Shown here: positions 34,017 to 43,998 of the stretch, piece by piece
How the letters are laid out: each line of letters begins with the position of its first letter
How positions within the stretch are numbered: position 1 is the first letter of the stretch
Assembly (NCBI GenBank): GCA_034401795.1
Contig: CM067369.1
Location: 142,545,557 to 142,609,556, forward strand
Reading direction: 5' to 3'
DNA length: 64,000 nt
Source: Chaetoderma sp. LZ-2023a
Lineage: Eukaryota; Mollusca; Caudofoveata; Chaetodermatida; Chaetodermatidae
Position numbers and translations under genes: made by a program
The notes under the pieces: generated by a model
Told to the model about the DNA's origin: nothing
Seen by the model: only the letters and a program-made list of their open reading frames with translations
Database searches by the model: none

Positions 34017-35015
34017 GGTAATTCGTGTGGTTGTGAGACGGGTGGTTGAAAGCCAGTCCGGTGAAAGAGGAGTTATTCCTCTGGATGGTGGTCTGGTGGT
34101 AGGGGACTCGCCTCCCAATTTCCAGGCGAACGTTGCCATAGAATTGTCATGTTCGAACTCCACTCGGGTCGAAAAAATTGAAAAAGGTAAAATTACATTC
34201 CAGATGATGAATTAGCTAGATCCTAGTGCCAATGCGTTGTCAAAGACAAGGTTCATAGAGCTAATGCTTGACAATAATAAAAACTACATACTTGCGAGTG
34301 CCTAGTGATCTAGCAGGAGGGATCTCACAAAAATGTAAAAGTTAGATATTTGCTATGTACACCATCAAAATTCCTGGTAATTCGTGTGGTTGTGAGACGG
34401 GGTTGTTGAAAGCCAGTCTGGTGAAAGATGCTTTGTTCCTCTGGATGGTGATCTGGTGGTAGAGCACTCGCCTCAAAATTACTAGGCGAATGTTGCCATA
34501 GAATTGGCAGGTTCGAAACCCACTCGGGTCGAAAAAATTGAAAAAGTTAAAATTACATTCCAGATGGTGAATGAGCTAGGTCCTAGTGGCAGTGCGCTGT
34601 CAAAGACAGGGTTCATAGAACTAATGCTTGACAATAATAAAAACTACATACTTGCGAGTGCCTAGTGATCTAGCAGGAGGGATCTCACAAAAATGTAAAA
34701 GTTAGATATCTGCTATGTACACCATCAGAATTCCAGGTAATTCGTGTGGTTGTGAGATGGGTGATTGAAAGCCAGTCCAGTGAAAGAGGACCTATTCCTC
34801 TGGATGGTGGTCTTGTGGTACGGGACTCTCCTCCCAATTTCTAGGCGAAAGTTGCCATAGAATTGCCAGGTTCGAACCCCACTTGGGTAGAAAAAATTGA
34901 AAAATGTAAAATTACATTCCAGATGATGACTGAACTAGATCCTAGTGGCATTGCATTGTCAAAGACAGTGTTCATAGAACTAATGCTTGACAATAACATA
35001 AACTGCATACAAACA
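34017..35015 (+). repeat. Tandem array of 360-bp tRNA-like (SINE-type) units, 2.8 copies
   Basis: Units begin GGTAATTCGTGTGGTTGTGA at 34017, 34376 and 34736 (periods 359 and 360); the last stops near 35015. Each has an A-box-like GGTCTGGTGGTAGGGGACTC followed about 50 bp later by a B box (TGTTCGAACTC, GGTTCGAAACC, GGTTCGAACCCC). These are the internal pol III promoter elements of a tRNA-derived SINE. Copy 3 has the best B box. Between the boxes, CTCGCCTCCCAATT...AGGCGAA can form an anticodon-arm-like stem. No intact tRNA or CCA-ready acceptor stem is seen. Confidence 0.75.
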
Positions 35016-35029
35016 TACTCATGCCACAA

Positions 35030-35870
35030 GAGTCATATACTATAGCATGCCACTTGCATTAAAGAGATATTAGCTCATAAGCTTCTAAATTTAATATATG
35101 GAATTATGTGCATAAAATGCTTCTAGGGAGTCAATAATAGTGTTTGACCACTATTTCTTACATGTGGGGCATGTTAATAAACAATAAAATGTAAATTAGC
35201 AATTTAATTCTGTGATCATAAAAATATAAACATTAATTTGATACATGGACTCATCACCGATTTGTAGAGAATGTCAGTGAAATTCACTCTCTAACTTACT
35301 TAGTAATAGTAACCTACTAGTACTGGCATAAAGCCAGCCAGCCAGGCAAGTTGTCCTTGCAGCTTCATCGGTCATAAAATTCAATGCCGACCTAGATACT
35401 GCTATAGATCATCAAGTAAGCTAAATATAAATCTAGATTATTTTGAAACCAATTTTACTGAAAGTTGTTGCTGATTTTCAAGCAAATTGGTTTCAGAATA
35501 ATCGGCAGTATTTTATTTATAGCATATTTAACTTCTGAACTTGTCAAGCTTCACCATCCACTACCAGAGATTGTTCAATAAAATTCAAACTGTTAACTGG
35601 CAGCCAATGGCTGCCTTGATTTTTCATGCAGTAGTCTACCTCTCTGCCATTAGGGCGCTTGCTACTTGTTATTCACAGATCATGTGATTGTTTACATTTC
35701 TAATAGAAACGCGCGTTAGAGTTATAAAAAACATAAAATTTGAGGTGGTTAGGATACACTAATTATTCTAATTCCTTGCTGGTAGTAATTACACACATTT
35801 GCTTAGTTTAAAGTAAAAATACTGGGCAAGACAAATTTATTTTATAAGTTGGAGCTAAGGTCTCTTTAAG
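35030..35870. other. No gene recognised; contains one decayed hairpin
   Basis: An inverted pair GATTATTTTGAAACCAATTT / AAATTGGTTTCAGAATAATC surrounds AAAGTTGTTGCTG at about 35436-35502. It is a relative of the module hairpin without CRE sites. Nothing else is supported. Confidence 0.5.
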
Positions 35871-35879
35871 AGACCGCCT

Positions 35880-36300
35880 ACACACGGTGGCTAATGGAGG
35901 GATCCGATCTGTCACTCAAGTTTCTGACGCAATAATCAATTACATCATTAATGAGATGACGTCACAATCATTAGTATGTTTAACTCCGTTATGGAAATCA
36001 GAGAGTCCGACATGAAATGTACGAATTGTATGTCTTTGGTGAATTTGCAATTTAATAAACATTCTGTTGAATATTTTGAAACTACCCTGAATGGAAGCCT
36101 ATACGCAGCAACACCCCAGTCAAATTAGCCTCAAAATATCAAAAACCTTACATGCATATATAGTTACTTTGAAATTGAGATTCTGGGAATTCAGGGTTCA
36201 AATTATATACATTGACCTCAACACACGCAAAAATGGGTGGAGCTTAGCTAGAAATGGGTGGCTCATAGTCAGAAATGGATCCCTATATTCGTGTGGTCCA
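35880..36300 (+). repeat. CRE/hairpin module, copy H
   Basis: GATCCGATCTGTCACTCAAG, TGACGCAATAATCAATTAC, TGACGTCACAATCATTAG (CRE 35957-35964), TATGTCTTTGGTGAATTTGC, AATTTAATAAACATTC and an imperfect hairpin (TTGAATATTTTGAAACTACC, CAGTCAAATTAGCCTCAAAA). GGGTGGAGCTTAGCTAGAAA follows. Confidence 0.8.
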
Positions 36301-36682
36301 TAAGGTGGTCGCTTCAGACAGGTTCTACTGCACATGATTATAGCGTATATGCAATGGCACATTAGCGGCACCTGTATACACCTGTACAGGTGCCTTTCCG
36401 CATTCAAGCGCGCGCTTAGTACATTATATTTAGCATACATTTCTAGTTAAATTAGTTAATAGGTCCCAATTGGAAATTGTTTAGCACGAGACATGTATAG
36501 TAATTGAATACTTTAGTCTGAAGTCTTGGTATTTTAAAGAAATTGGACAGTTTTTAAACGATTTATAATTAACATCTCTAAGTAACTCGACATAGGCCTA
36601 CTATACCTTTCTCAGGGGTTGAAGTATGGGTGGGGCCAAAACCTAGGGGAGATGAAAAACCTGGTGTGGGTGGGGTTGGGTT

Positions 36683-36694
36683 CTTTCTCACACA

Positions 36695-36730
<36 letters not shown>

Positions 36731-36866
36731 CACACACTTCGCCGCGTTTCTACGCCTACGTATCCAGGATTTTCCAACAACGAACATATGTCCCGAAGAG
36801 AGAATCTACTCTGTGCGTGCGTGCGTGCGCGCGTGCGTGCGCGCGCGCGTGTGGGGGGGGGGGGGG
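36683..36866. repeat. (CGCA)n and (GTGC)n microsatellites with a poly-G run
   Basis: CGCA repeats at about 36687-36735, GTGC/GCGC repeats at 36813-36851 and a G14 run at about 36852-36866. The threonine/histidine- and cysteine/valine-rich ORFs here are artefacts. Confidence 0.9.
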
Positions 36867-36901
36867 CCGGTATACTTAGGCCTACATCCAAATCTTCAAG
36901 T

Positions 36902-38601
36902 TGTAGATATTGGATTGTCTTCTGGGGGGTCATGACCCCGGGGACATCTTATATTTGCAGTCCAAGACCCCCAGCGAAGAATATGACAAGACCCCCAGCA
37001 AAGAATATGACTATATTTTCGAATACCAGACGAGCTAGGGAACGGATAACACAATGAGCGAAAATGTATTAGTGCGATCTAGTGTGTGCATCAAGTCGAT
37101 GCAAAACTGACACGAAAATATAGCTGATACAAAAAGTGAAATTGAAATATGAAATTGGAATAGAATAGACTAAGACTTAGGGCAGTGAGATGATAGAATC
37201 TATCGGTGGTTGAAAGATGAAAGCTGTTGCTGCAGGCGCGGCATAACCTTTTATAGTATTCAGCAGAAGTTATGACCAATAGTTTTCTAAATATTCAAGC
37301 AAGAGCGTCGGTAGAATGCTACGCACAGAGTGTACGTAGCACAGATTGAATGACTCATAGAATGACGTAGTAAACGTGGCGACGACCGACTTACCATAAG
37401 GACCGTAATAAGGTGACCGGGTTTCTATATTTCTATAGAGGCGACCCACGACACCAGATACGACACCAGATATTGGTGAATCAGATGTACCACATGGTCA
37501 CTACGTCATGGCACCCTTCTGAAATGTAGGCGTAGGCCTAATAAGCAAGGGGCTGGACGTGGGCATGATAGCGTCTGGCGCCAAGTAGATTAGAAAACCA
37601 GACGAAAAGTTGACAGAAGACGTTAGTCAGAATAAGATATTAAGAAACGATTAGCAATGATTGTCGAAGCAATGTCCATCACTGTCAAGTTTGTGGGAGG
37701 TTATCGGATAGAATTCTACACTCATGAGTCAATTAGGCCGCTTTAACTTGTTCGGTGTTCTTTTCCTAAGAGAGAAAATAGGAGTTTGATTAGTCAGGAT
37801 GACGTCACAATCAATGAGCATCGAATCAAACTCTGGAAAGAGGAACCAAAACGAACATGGTAGAGGGCTCCAGAGAAGTATAAAAAGTGGACTTTAACTT
37901 TTTAGAAAAAAGCTTGGTTCCGAAAATTATTGCGCTTAGGTAAACCTAGCCTCGAGTCCGTATAGTTCTGTGGAACTGAATTTGTCGAAATTCAAATAAG
38001 TTTTTTGGTGAATGGTTTTAAGTAGCCAAGAACGGTTTTTGGCGAAAATGATTTAGAGAATCGTGAAACGCAACTTTGTAATGATAGAATGACCAGTATT
38101 CGTATTGTATGAAAATCAGTTATTTCTATAGACGCGAGTGACAGTAAAAGTTACTCAAAGTATCTGGTGGTAGTATAAGCCACCCATGATTGATAGAGAT
38201 TGGTGGTAGTATAAGCCACTCATATTTACTTAGAGTTTTATTTAACAGTTTGTTTTCTATCGTGACAGCATAAGTCACACATATCCGTAGCCATATTAGA
38301 CAGTCAAACTTAAGAGAATAAATTATCACTTCGATATTCTCGAAGCAAGAGTTTGGGTTGTGTATTGTCCAGTCTGGAAGCGACGGAAGACCACCGTCCC
38401 GAGCCACCATCTTTTACCCGAGTCAGATCAGGCCCAGATTATCGAGTATAAATATCGTCACCATTACCTTAGACGAGGCGAGCAGATAATCGTACTACTG
38501 CATCTTTGATAAGAGGTTGTCGCAGCAACCGGTACATCATATTCTTATCAGAAGTGTAGTAGATATATTTCTAAATTAGACCCGAAGATCGAAAATCTTC
38601 A
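36902..38601 (+). repeat. Left LTR
   Basis: It starts TGTAGATATTGGATTGTC and ends CGAAAATCTTCA. U3 contains TGACGTCACAATCAATG at 37800 and a TATA box (TATAAAAAG) at 37879-37887. A possible primer-binding TGG follows at 38603, but I cannot match a tRNA. Confidence 0.95.
37800..37887 (+). promoter_or_regulatory. LTR promoter: CRE plus TATA box
   Basis: TGACGTCA at 37800-37807 lies 72 bp upstream of TATAAAAAG at 37879-37887; transcription would start near 37910. The same pair occurs in the right LTR (47080 and about 47159). Confidence 0.65.
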
Positions 38602-38700
38602 GTGGCTTCGCCGTGCCAGGATTTATATATTCCAGGATTGGACACTGTGTGAACCGTGAGTACAATATATCAAAGTAACGACTGAGATAGACTGCCCAGA

Positions 38701-39795
38701 ATGGCCCAACCACAAAACCCTACCAACCCGGGACTACCGCCAACTGACCGACAATTGAGACCCGAAACAGTGGCAGCCATGCGGGAAATGGGGACGGCAA
38801 TGGCGGGAGCCATAGTACAAGGCGGGGACCGACGCGAGACCGAGAGAATATACAGGCGAGAAATTCGGGACGCTATAGAACGCATCCAACCCTGTGACGG
38901 AGTGGTACCGGAAGAGGTACGAGAGTTTTTGGACACCACAAGGAGGGCGTGGGCGGCCAACGAGGGGCGACTTGAAGGCGTACCTGTCTACGTCGTTACC
39001 TGAGCAGCCCGGGGACCATTAGCACGGGCACTGGACGGATTCCTTGCGGGGAAGGCGAGGGAGGACGTCACCTTCGAAGAGTTGCGGCAATACGTCACAC
39101 TAAATTTTATATCCGCAAATGAAGGAGAGCGGATCAAATTCGATTTGGAGGGGACATAGCAACGCCGAAACGAGACAGTGGTCACGTTTAACAGACGGTA
39201 TTTGGAGGCAAGCGTGCGCGCCTACCCTGAGGCGAACGCAGATAATCGCCGCACCATCCTGGGCATTTATTTACGTGCCCTGAACGATAAAAACTTAAGC
39301 AAACGCATCGTCCAGAAAAGGACGACGACATTGGCGCGGGCCATCGAAATTGCCGAGGAGGAGGAGACCTGCAACGACCTGCTACGGGCAATGAAAATTG
39401 ATGGCGGCAGGCGTGAAGAGCGGATGGAGATAGATATGATGGAGCCAGCGGAGGAAAAAGAGGTGTGGAAAGTAGTGACGGGGTTAAAAAGCCAAATGGC
39501 GCAGCAGGCTAAAATGATCGAGCAGCTGTGCGGGTTGGTGCAGGATTTGCAAGCAGTGCAAGAACGACCTAAACCGGCAGCCCAACGCGCTGCACCCACG
39601 CGAAAAACAGCAACCCCGCCACCCAAGCAACTTAATCCGGGAGCGGACGCAGATCGTCGAGAAGCGCCGCAAACATTACCTGCTACAATTGTGGACAAAT
39701 CGGTCACTATAAAAGTGACTGCCGTCAGGCAGTGCAACCAACCGCACGACGACTACAACCGCGACCACAGCCCCGACCACAACGACCACCCATGA
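38701..39795 (+). pseudogene. gag, capsid part, two premature stops
   Basis: Frame 1 opens at ATG 38701 (MAQPQNPTNPGLPPTDRQLR). It reads as an alpha-helical gag-like protein to a TGA at 39001-39003, continues in the same frame to a TAG at 39157-39159, then to 39795. From about 39640 the functional signal moves to frame 3, where the zinc knuckles are. No slippery heptamer exists in the 39636-39681 window that would be needed, so a small indel is the likely cause. The two stops and this shift prevent a normal Gag. Confidence 0.85.
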
Positions 39796-40280
39796 CATGT
39801 TTCACATGTGGCCGAGAAGGACATACGGCCCAGAATTGTTTTGGGACGTATATGAGCCGGCAGGCGACTCCTGCCGTAACAATAAAATGTTTTGGGTGTG
39901 GCAAAGACGGCCACTACATAAGAGACTGTCCGCTGCGGAATGGTCCTGCCGGGACCCAACAAAAGGGTCCGGCTAACCGCAGGGTGATCAAGCGTCCCCG
40001 CACTGACGAAATGGAGATCGACGAGGTGAACGATCATCGACGACGCACGACACCCAGTGACTGTTCACGTAACAATCGAATGGACATGAACAATGCTCGA
40101 CGTAACCAGTACGAATATATTGATCGTGATGGTTTTATTTTAACTAGTGAAAATACCGATGCATATGGCCGTCATTCAAACGGTAGCGAAAAGGATGCGT
40201 CAGATGACAGGCACAGTTACGCCGAAGTGGTTAATGGACGAAGGAGCCCGGGAAACGACGACGGAGAGAGCCGTTGGTGA
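39636..40280 (+). CDS. Nucleocapsid part of gag with three CCHC zinc knuckles
   Basis: Frame 3 is open from 39636 (after a TAA) to the TGA at 40278-40280. It contains three C-x2-C-x4-H-x4-C knuckles: CYNCGQIGHYKSDC (from 39681), CFTCGREGHTAQNC (about 39798) and CFGCGKDGHYIRDC (about 39891). The tail is basic, then acidic and serine-rich. Zinc knuckles bind the genomic RNA in gypsy-type Gag. Three knuckles are more than the one or two usual for the class. The last 46 bases overlap the pol frame and hold a slippery heptamer. Confidence 0.88.
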   Translation, partial: SGSGRRSSRSAANITCYNCGQIGHYKSDCRQAVQPTARRLQPRPQPRPQRPPMTCFTCGREGHTAQNCFGTYMSRQATPAVTIKCFGCGKDGHYIRDCPLRNGPAGTQQKGPANRRVIKRPRTDEMEIDEVNDHRRRTTPSDCSRNNRMDMNNARRNQYEYIDRDGFILTSENTDAYGRHSNGSEKDASDDRHSYAEVVNGRRSPGNDDGESRW

Positions 40281-43200
40281 GATCACCGACCGAGCGGTTC
40301 TTAATCCGTCTAAAAATGGATAAAGACAGTCCAACGGATCAGGGTAAGTACCTGCATGCCTTAGTGGATACTGGTGCTAGCACATCCTTGATTCGTATGG
40401 ATATATGGCGTAGCATGTTGAATGCTAGGCCATTGAAAAGAGCAAGAACGCTCTTAGCTGTAAATGGTTTCCCGATAAAGTTGTTGGGGGAAACACACGT
40501 AAAATTCGAGAACGCCCGACCCATCCCTAGTACGATTGTGGCCAGAATGAGGCATGAATGTTTACTTGGAGCGGATGCTTTGCACCTGGGAAATGCAAAG
40601 ATTGACTATCGGGCCAAAATTGTAGTATGGTTTGGCCAGATATATCCCTTTGAATATCCGCATAGAGAGCAGACAAATTATGTCTATGCAAGCTGTAAGG
40701 AAACGACCGGATATAAAAATATCGACAAAGTCATGGCGGACGTTGCAGATATTTTTGATACGGCTCGTCCAAACACGTTAGGACTGGTCCCCAAAGTGAG
40801 GTGTACGGTACCAACAGGAGATGCTTATCCTATAAGGCAAAAAGCCTACCGTCTACCGTTGGCCAAGCAGTATATAGTCAAGAATCAAGTGGCTGAAATG
40901 CTGGCAGCGGGCGTCATAAGACCGTCGTCATCGCCATGGGCGTCGCCCATTACGTTGGTCCCTAAAAAGGACGGGGGGACTAGATTTTGTGTCGACTACA
41001 TAAAGTTGAATTCTGTGTGCAAGAAGGATAGTTATCCACTGCCAAACATAGCCGATATTTTTGATTCGATGTGCGGCGCAACGATATTTTCGACTATGGA
41101 CTTGAAGTCTGGCTATTGGCAGATACCAATGGACAGCCAAGACATAGAGAAAACAGCGTTCGTTTGTAGTGAAGGCTTGTTCGACTTTGTTCGGATGCCG
41201 TTCGGTTTTGCGAACTCAGGTGCCGTATTTCAGAGGGCAATGAGCGATATTTTCCGAGAATTCGTGGGAAAATGTCTGCATGTTTTTGTCGACGATATAG
41301 TCATATATTCAAGAAACCCGGCTGAGCATGCACAGCATTTGCGTACAGTTATGCGTAGAATTCAAGAATATAATTTGCAAGTTAAAAAATCGAAATGCGA
41401 TTTCGCCCAACCATCAGTTGATTTGTTAGGATATCGTGTTTCACCACAGGGAGTGGCTCCTCAGGTCCAGAAGGTCAAGGTCATAAGAGAAATGTCACCG
41501 CCACGCGATGTGGGTGAGGTGAGAAGTTTCCTGGGCGCTACAGGGTATTACCGCTCTTGTGTGCAAGGCTATGCCGAAATTGCTAAGCCTTTGATAGAAT
41601 TGACTAAGAAATATAAACGTTTTGAGTGGGGTCAGGAAGAACAGCAAGCATTTAAGAAATTACAAAACTTGCTGTGTAGTGAGACGGTTCTCACATATCC
41701 GAATTTGAATGGTCCGTATAGAGTGTATACTGATGCGTCTAGCTATGCGATAGGTGCGATACTGGTACAGGTAGATGACAAGGGTATTGAGCGTGTGATT
41801 CAGTATGTTAGCTCTACTCTTAAAGACAGTCAGTTGAATTGGCCCGTAATAAAAAAGGAAGCTTATGCGGTAATATACGCGCTAAAGAAGCTTAGACCTT
41901 ATCTATTTGGCGCGCAGTTTACCGTGTATACCGACCACAAACCCCTAAAGAGTCTGTTTGTGGGCGAAGTTAAAAACACGAAAGTGCAGCGCTGGGCAGT
42001 ACTGATCGCCGAGTACGGGTGTAAGATTGAATACATCCAAGGCTCGAAGAATATTCGAGCGGACATGTTGTCCAGGTTACGTCGACCGGTAGAAGTCGCA
42101 ACGTTAGATACGGGCGACTTTGTGATACCAGAAGTCGATGAGGGAGTATTACCCCACGTCCCTCTGGAAGCATTCGACATACCATATGACGAATTGTGTG
42201 CCGAGCAGACCAAGGAATACCCGGAGTTGTTCAAAAACACCCCGGAGGAGTATATGGTCAAGAATGGCATTTTGTATTCTTTAGTTACGCCTTCAGCGTT
42301 GGACGCTGAGTACCCCAGAATTGTCTTACCTACCCTGTTCCGTGAGAAAGTGCTCCGGATGGCTCATGAACGAGCTGGTCACCAAGGTCTACAGAAGACC
42401 ATCGGTATGGTAAGAGATTCTTTTGTATGGACGTCTTTAAGAAAAGACGTAATTCGTATGCTTGAAACATGTACGAAGTGCCAGGTCAACCGACCTGTCA
42501 CTACACGACCCAGGTATAGTGAAATGCCCATGGCCAATTATCCGGGTCAGATAATTGGAATGGATTTGATCGGTCCATTATTAGAATCGAATAAGGGTAA
42601 CGTGTATATCATGACGGTGATCGATCACTGCTCTGCTTGGGCAGAAGCATATCCGATTGCAGCGAAGACATCTCAAAATGTGGAAGAAAAGTTCTTCAAC
42701 GAGTATGTCGCGCGTCATGGCGTCCCTGAGATTGTAATAACCGACCAGGGTAAAGAATTTTGTTCCCATTCTCTGGAGGAGCGGTTTAAGGAACATGGTA
42801 TCGACCATAGACGGTCTAGCCCATACCATCCGCAGACCAATGGACGTACCGAGAGATTCAACCGCACTCTTAAGGAGTTGATCCAGAAAGGTGTGAACAA
42901 TGCCTCGAGGGCGTGGGAGGACGAGTTGGGTGCGGCTTTGACAGCGTACCGCAGTACTCGTCATTCAATGACCGGGTATACACCATTTTATTTGACTTAT
43001 GGGCGACGGGCGAGATTGCCGAAAGCCGTTCCCATCGATGCGTCGCAGGACCTTGGTGAGAGACTGACGTATCTCAACAATGCCTTGCTGCGTGCTCGTG
43101 AGGGGACAGCTAGATCTCGAGAGGTTCACCGGGAACAAATTAATAAGCGTGCGAACGCTGGTGAGTTTAAAGTGGGGGACTCGGTGGTCGTAAAAGCTGA

Positions 43201-43906
43201 GGAGAGGATGAAGTTGACCTCTCGCAGTGACCCAGAGTATGAGATCTTTAAGATCAACGGACCTGTGGCGCACGTCCGCCATCAGAGGTCTGGTAATGTG
43301 CGTGTAGTTAATGTATGTAAGTTGCGCATAGTCGACTCAGAAATGTGCTGGGACGCGGTACGACCACGCCCCATTCGTAACCCTACCAAGGGGACGAAAG
43401 CTAGCCATCACCCCAGGGCGATGTTGCCCGAGCCAGAACCTATGGTCACCGACGCAGATACGACACCCCAGGTTCGTAAGAAGCGGCCAGCTTCGGATAT
43501 GAAACCAGAGGTGCGTACAGGGGGTAAGAGGGTTGACCGGAAAAGGGTGCAACCCAGTACGAATCGCAGTCGAAACCATGAGTCACCAAGTGATGTCATC
43601 GGAACTCCCAGGCCCATGGTGATTGACGCTCCAGAGGCGGCACCAGAGCTGCTCTCTGAACCAATGGAGATGCTTCCATCGCATCCTTATATGCTGCGCA
43701 AGCGCAGACATATACCAGATGACGATTCTGACAGCAAGCAACTCAGGTTAGACTTGAAGCGAAAGCAAGGGTATGGGCGGGAGAACGAATCCGGTAACAA
43801 GCGACTCCGAATTGGCGTAATAGACTCCGCCCTTTACGATGACGTGCTATACGCTGATTTCGTCAGGCGTATAAATGCCGTTATTCAGTGGCACAACCGC
43901 CGATAG
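40235..43906 (+). CDS. pol: protease, reverse transcriptase, RNase H, integrase (intact)
   Basis: The frame is open without a break to the TAG at 43904. There is no ATG at its start (first ATG 40316), consistent with expression by -1 frameshift. Numbering from the TTG at 40274: aspartic protease ALVDTGAST at 30-38; RT with VPKKDGGTRFCVDY near 228, YWQIPMD, MPFGFANSGAVFQ and the catalytic FVDD near 338; RNase H YTDASS near 486 and YTDHKPL; integrase zinc finger H-x3-H...C-x2-C (696-736); integrase catalytic D near 763 (GMDLIGP), D near 823 (TDQGKEF) and E near 859, with 35 residues between the last two (DD35E). A GPY/F-like module (INGPVAH) lies near 994. The long basic C-terminal tail (after 1040) is unrecognised. 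Ty3/gypsy class is clear. Confidence 0.95.
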   Translation, partial: WTKEPGKRRRREPLVRSPTERFLIRLKMDKDSPTDQGKYLHALVDTGASTSLIRMDIWRSMLNARPLKRARTLLAVNGFPIKLLGETHVKFENARPIPSTIVARMRHECLLGADALHLGNAKIDYRAKIVVWFGQIYPFEYPHREQTNYVYASCKETTGYKNIDKVMADVADIFDTARPNTLGLVPKVRCTVPTGDAYPIRQKAYRLPLAKQYIVKNQVAEMLAAGVIRPSSSPWASPITLVPKKDGGTRFCVDYIKLNSVCKKDSYPLPNIADIFDSMCGATIFSTMDLKSGYWQIPMDSQDIEKTAFVCSEGLFDFVRMPFGFANSGAVFQRAMSDIFREFVGKCLHVFVDDIVIYSRNPAEHAQHLRTVMRRIQEYNLQVKKSKCDFAQPSVDLLGYRVSPQGVAPQVQKVKVIREMSPPRDVGEVRSFLGATGYYRSCVQGYAEIAKPLIELTKKYKRFEWGQEEQQAFKKLQNLLCSETVLTYPNLNGPYRVYTDASSYAIGAILVQVDDKGIERVIQYVSSTLKDSQLNWPVIKKEAYAVIYALKKLRPYLFGAQFTVYTDHKPLKSLFVGEVKNTKVQRWAVLIAEYGCKIEYIQGSKNIRADMLSRLRRPVEVATLDTGDFVIPEVDEGVLPHVPLEAFDIPYDELCAEQTKEYPELFKNTPEEYMVKNGILYSLVTPSALDAEYPRIVLPTLFREKVLRMAHERAGHQGLQKTIGMVRDSFVWTSLRKDVIRMLETCTKCQVNRPVTTRPRYSEMPMANYPGQIIGMDLIGPLLESNKGNVYIMTVIDHCSAWAEAYPIAAKTSQNVEEKFFNEYVARHGVPEIVITDQGKEFCSHSLEERFKEHGIDHRRSSPYHPQTNGRTERFNRTLKELIQKGVNNASRAWEDELGAALTAYRSTRHSMTGYTPFYLTYGRRARLPKAVPIDASQDLGERLTYLNNALLRAREGTARSREVHREQINKRANAGEFKVGDSVVVKAEERMKLTSRSDPEYEIFKINGPVAHVRHQRSGNVRVVNVCKLRIVDSEMCWDAVRPRPIRNPTKGTKASHHPRAMLPEPEPMVTDADTTPQVRKKRPASDMKPEVRTGGKRVDRKRVQPSTNRSRNHESPSDVIGTPRPMVIDAPEAAPELLSEPMEMLPSHPYMLRKRRHIPDDDSDSKQLRLDLKRKQGYGRENESGNKRLRIGVIDSALYDDVLYADFVRRINAVIQWHNRR
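40250..40280 (+). promoter_or_regulatory. Candidate -1 ribosomal frameshift site (GGGAAAC) at the gag/pol overlap
   Basis: GGGAAAC at 40250-40256 is read in the nucleocapsid frame as ..G GGA AAC, the exact X-XXY-YYZ phase. A one-base slip back enters the pol frame, which is open from 40235. The nucleocapsid stop follows at 40278. A short stem (TTGGTG / CACCGA around AGAT) can form from 40274. Confidence 0.7.
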
Positions 43907-43998
43907 TGTGTATTGTATCGCTATACTTTAACATCGCAAATAGCCAGTACGTAGAATATCATAACAATTAAGACTAAATTTGTTCGCAAGATACTAAA

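Noticed and set aside
34017..35015. tRNA genes
   Set aside because: A- and B-box-like sequences are present, but no acceptor stem pairs and the anticodon loop is not normal.
36619..36935. His/Thr- and Cys/Val-rich ORFs
   Set aside because: These are translations of CGCA and GTGC microsatellites.
38603..38620. Assigning a primer tRNA from TGGCTTCGCCGTGCCAGG
   Set aside because: It begins with TGG at the right place, but I cannot match it to a tRNA 3' end.
39636..39795. A second programmed -1 frameshift between capsid and nucleocapsid
   Set aside because: No X-XXY-YYZ heptamer lies in the needed window. An indel explains the shift better.
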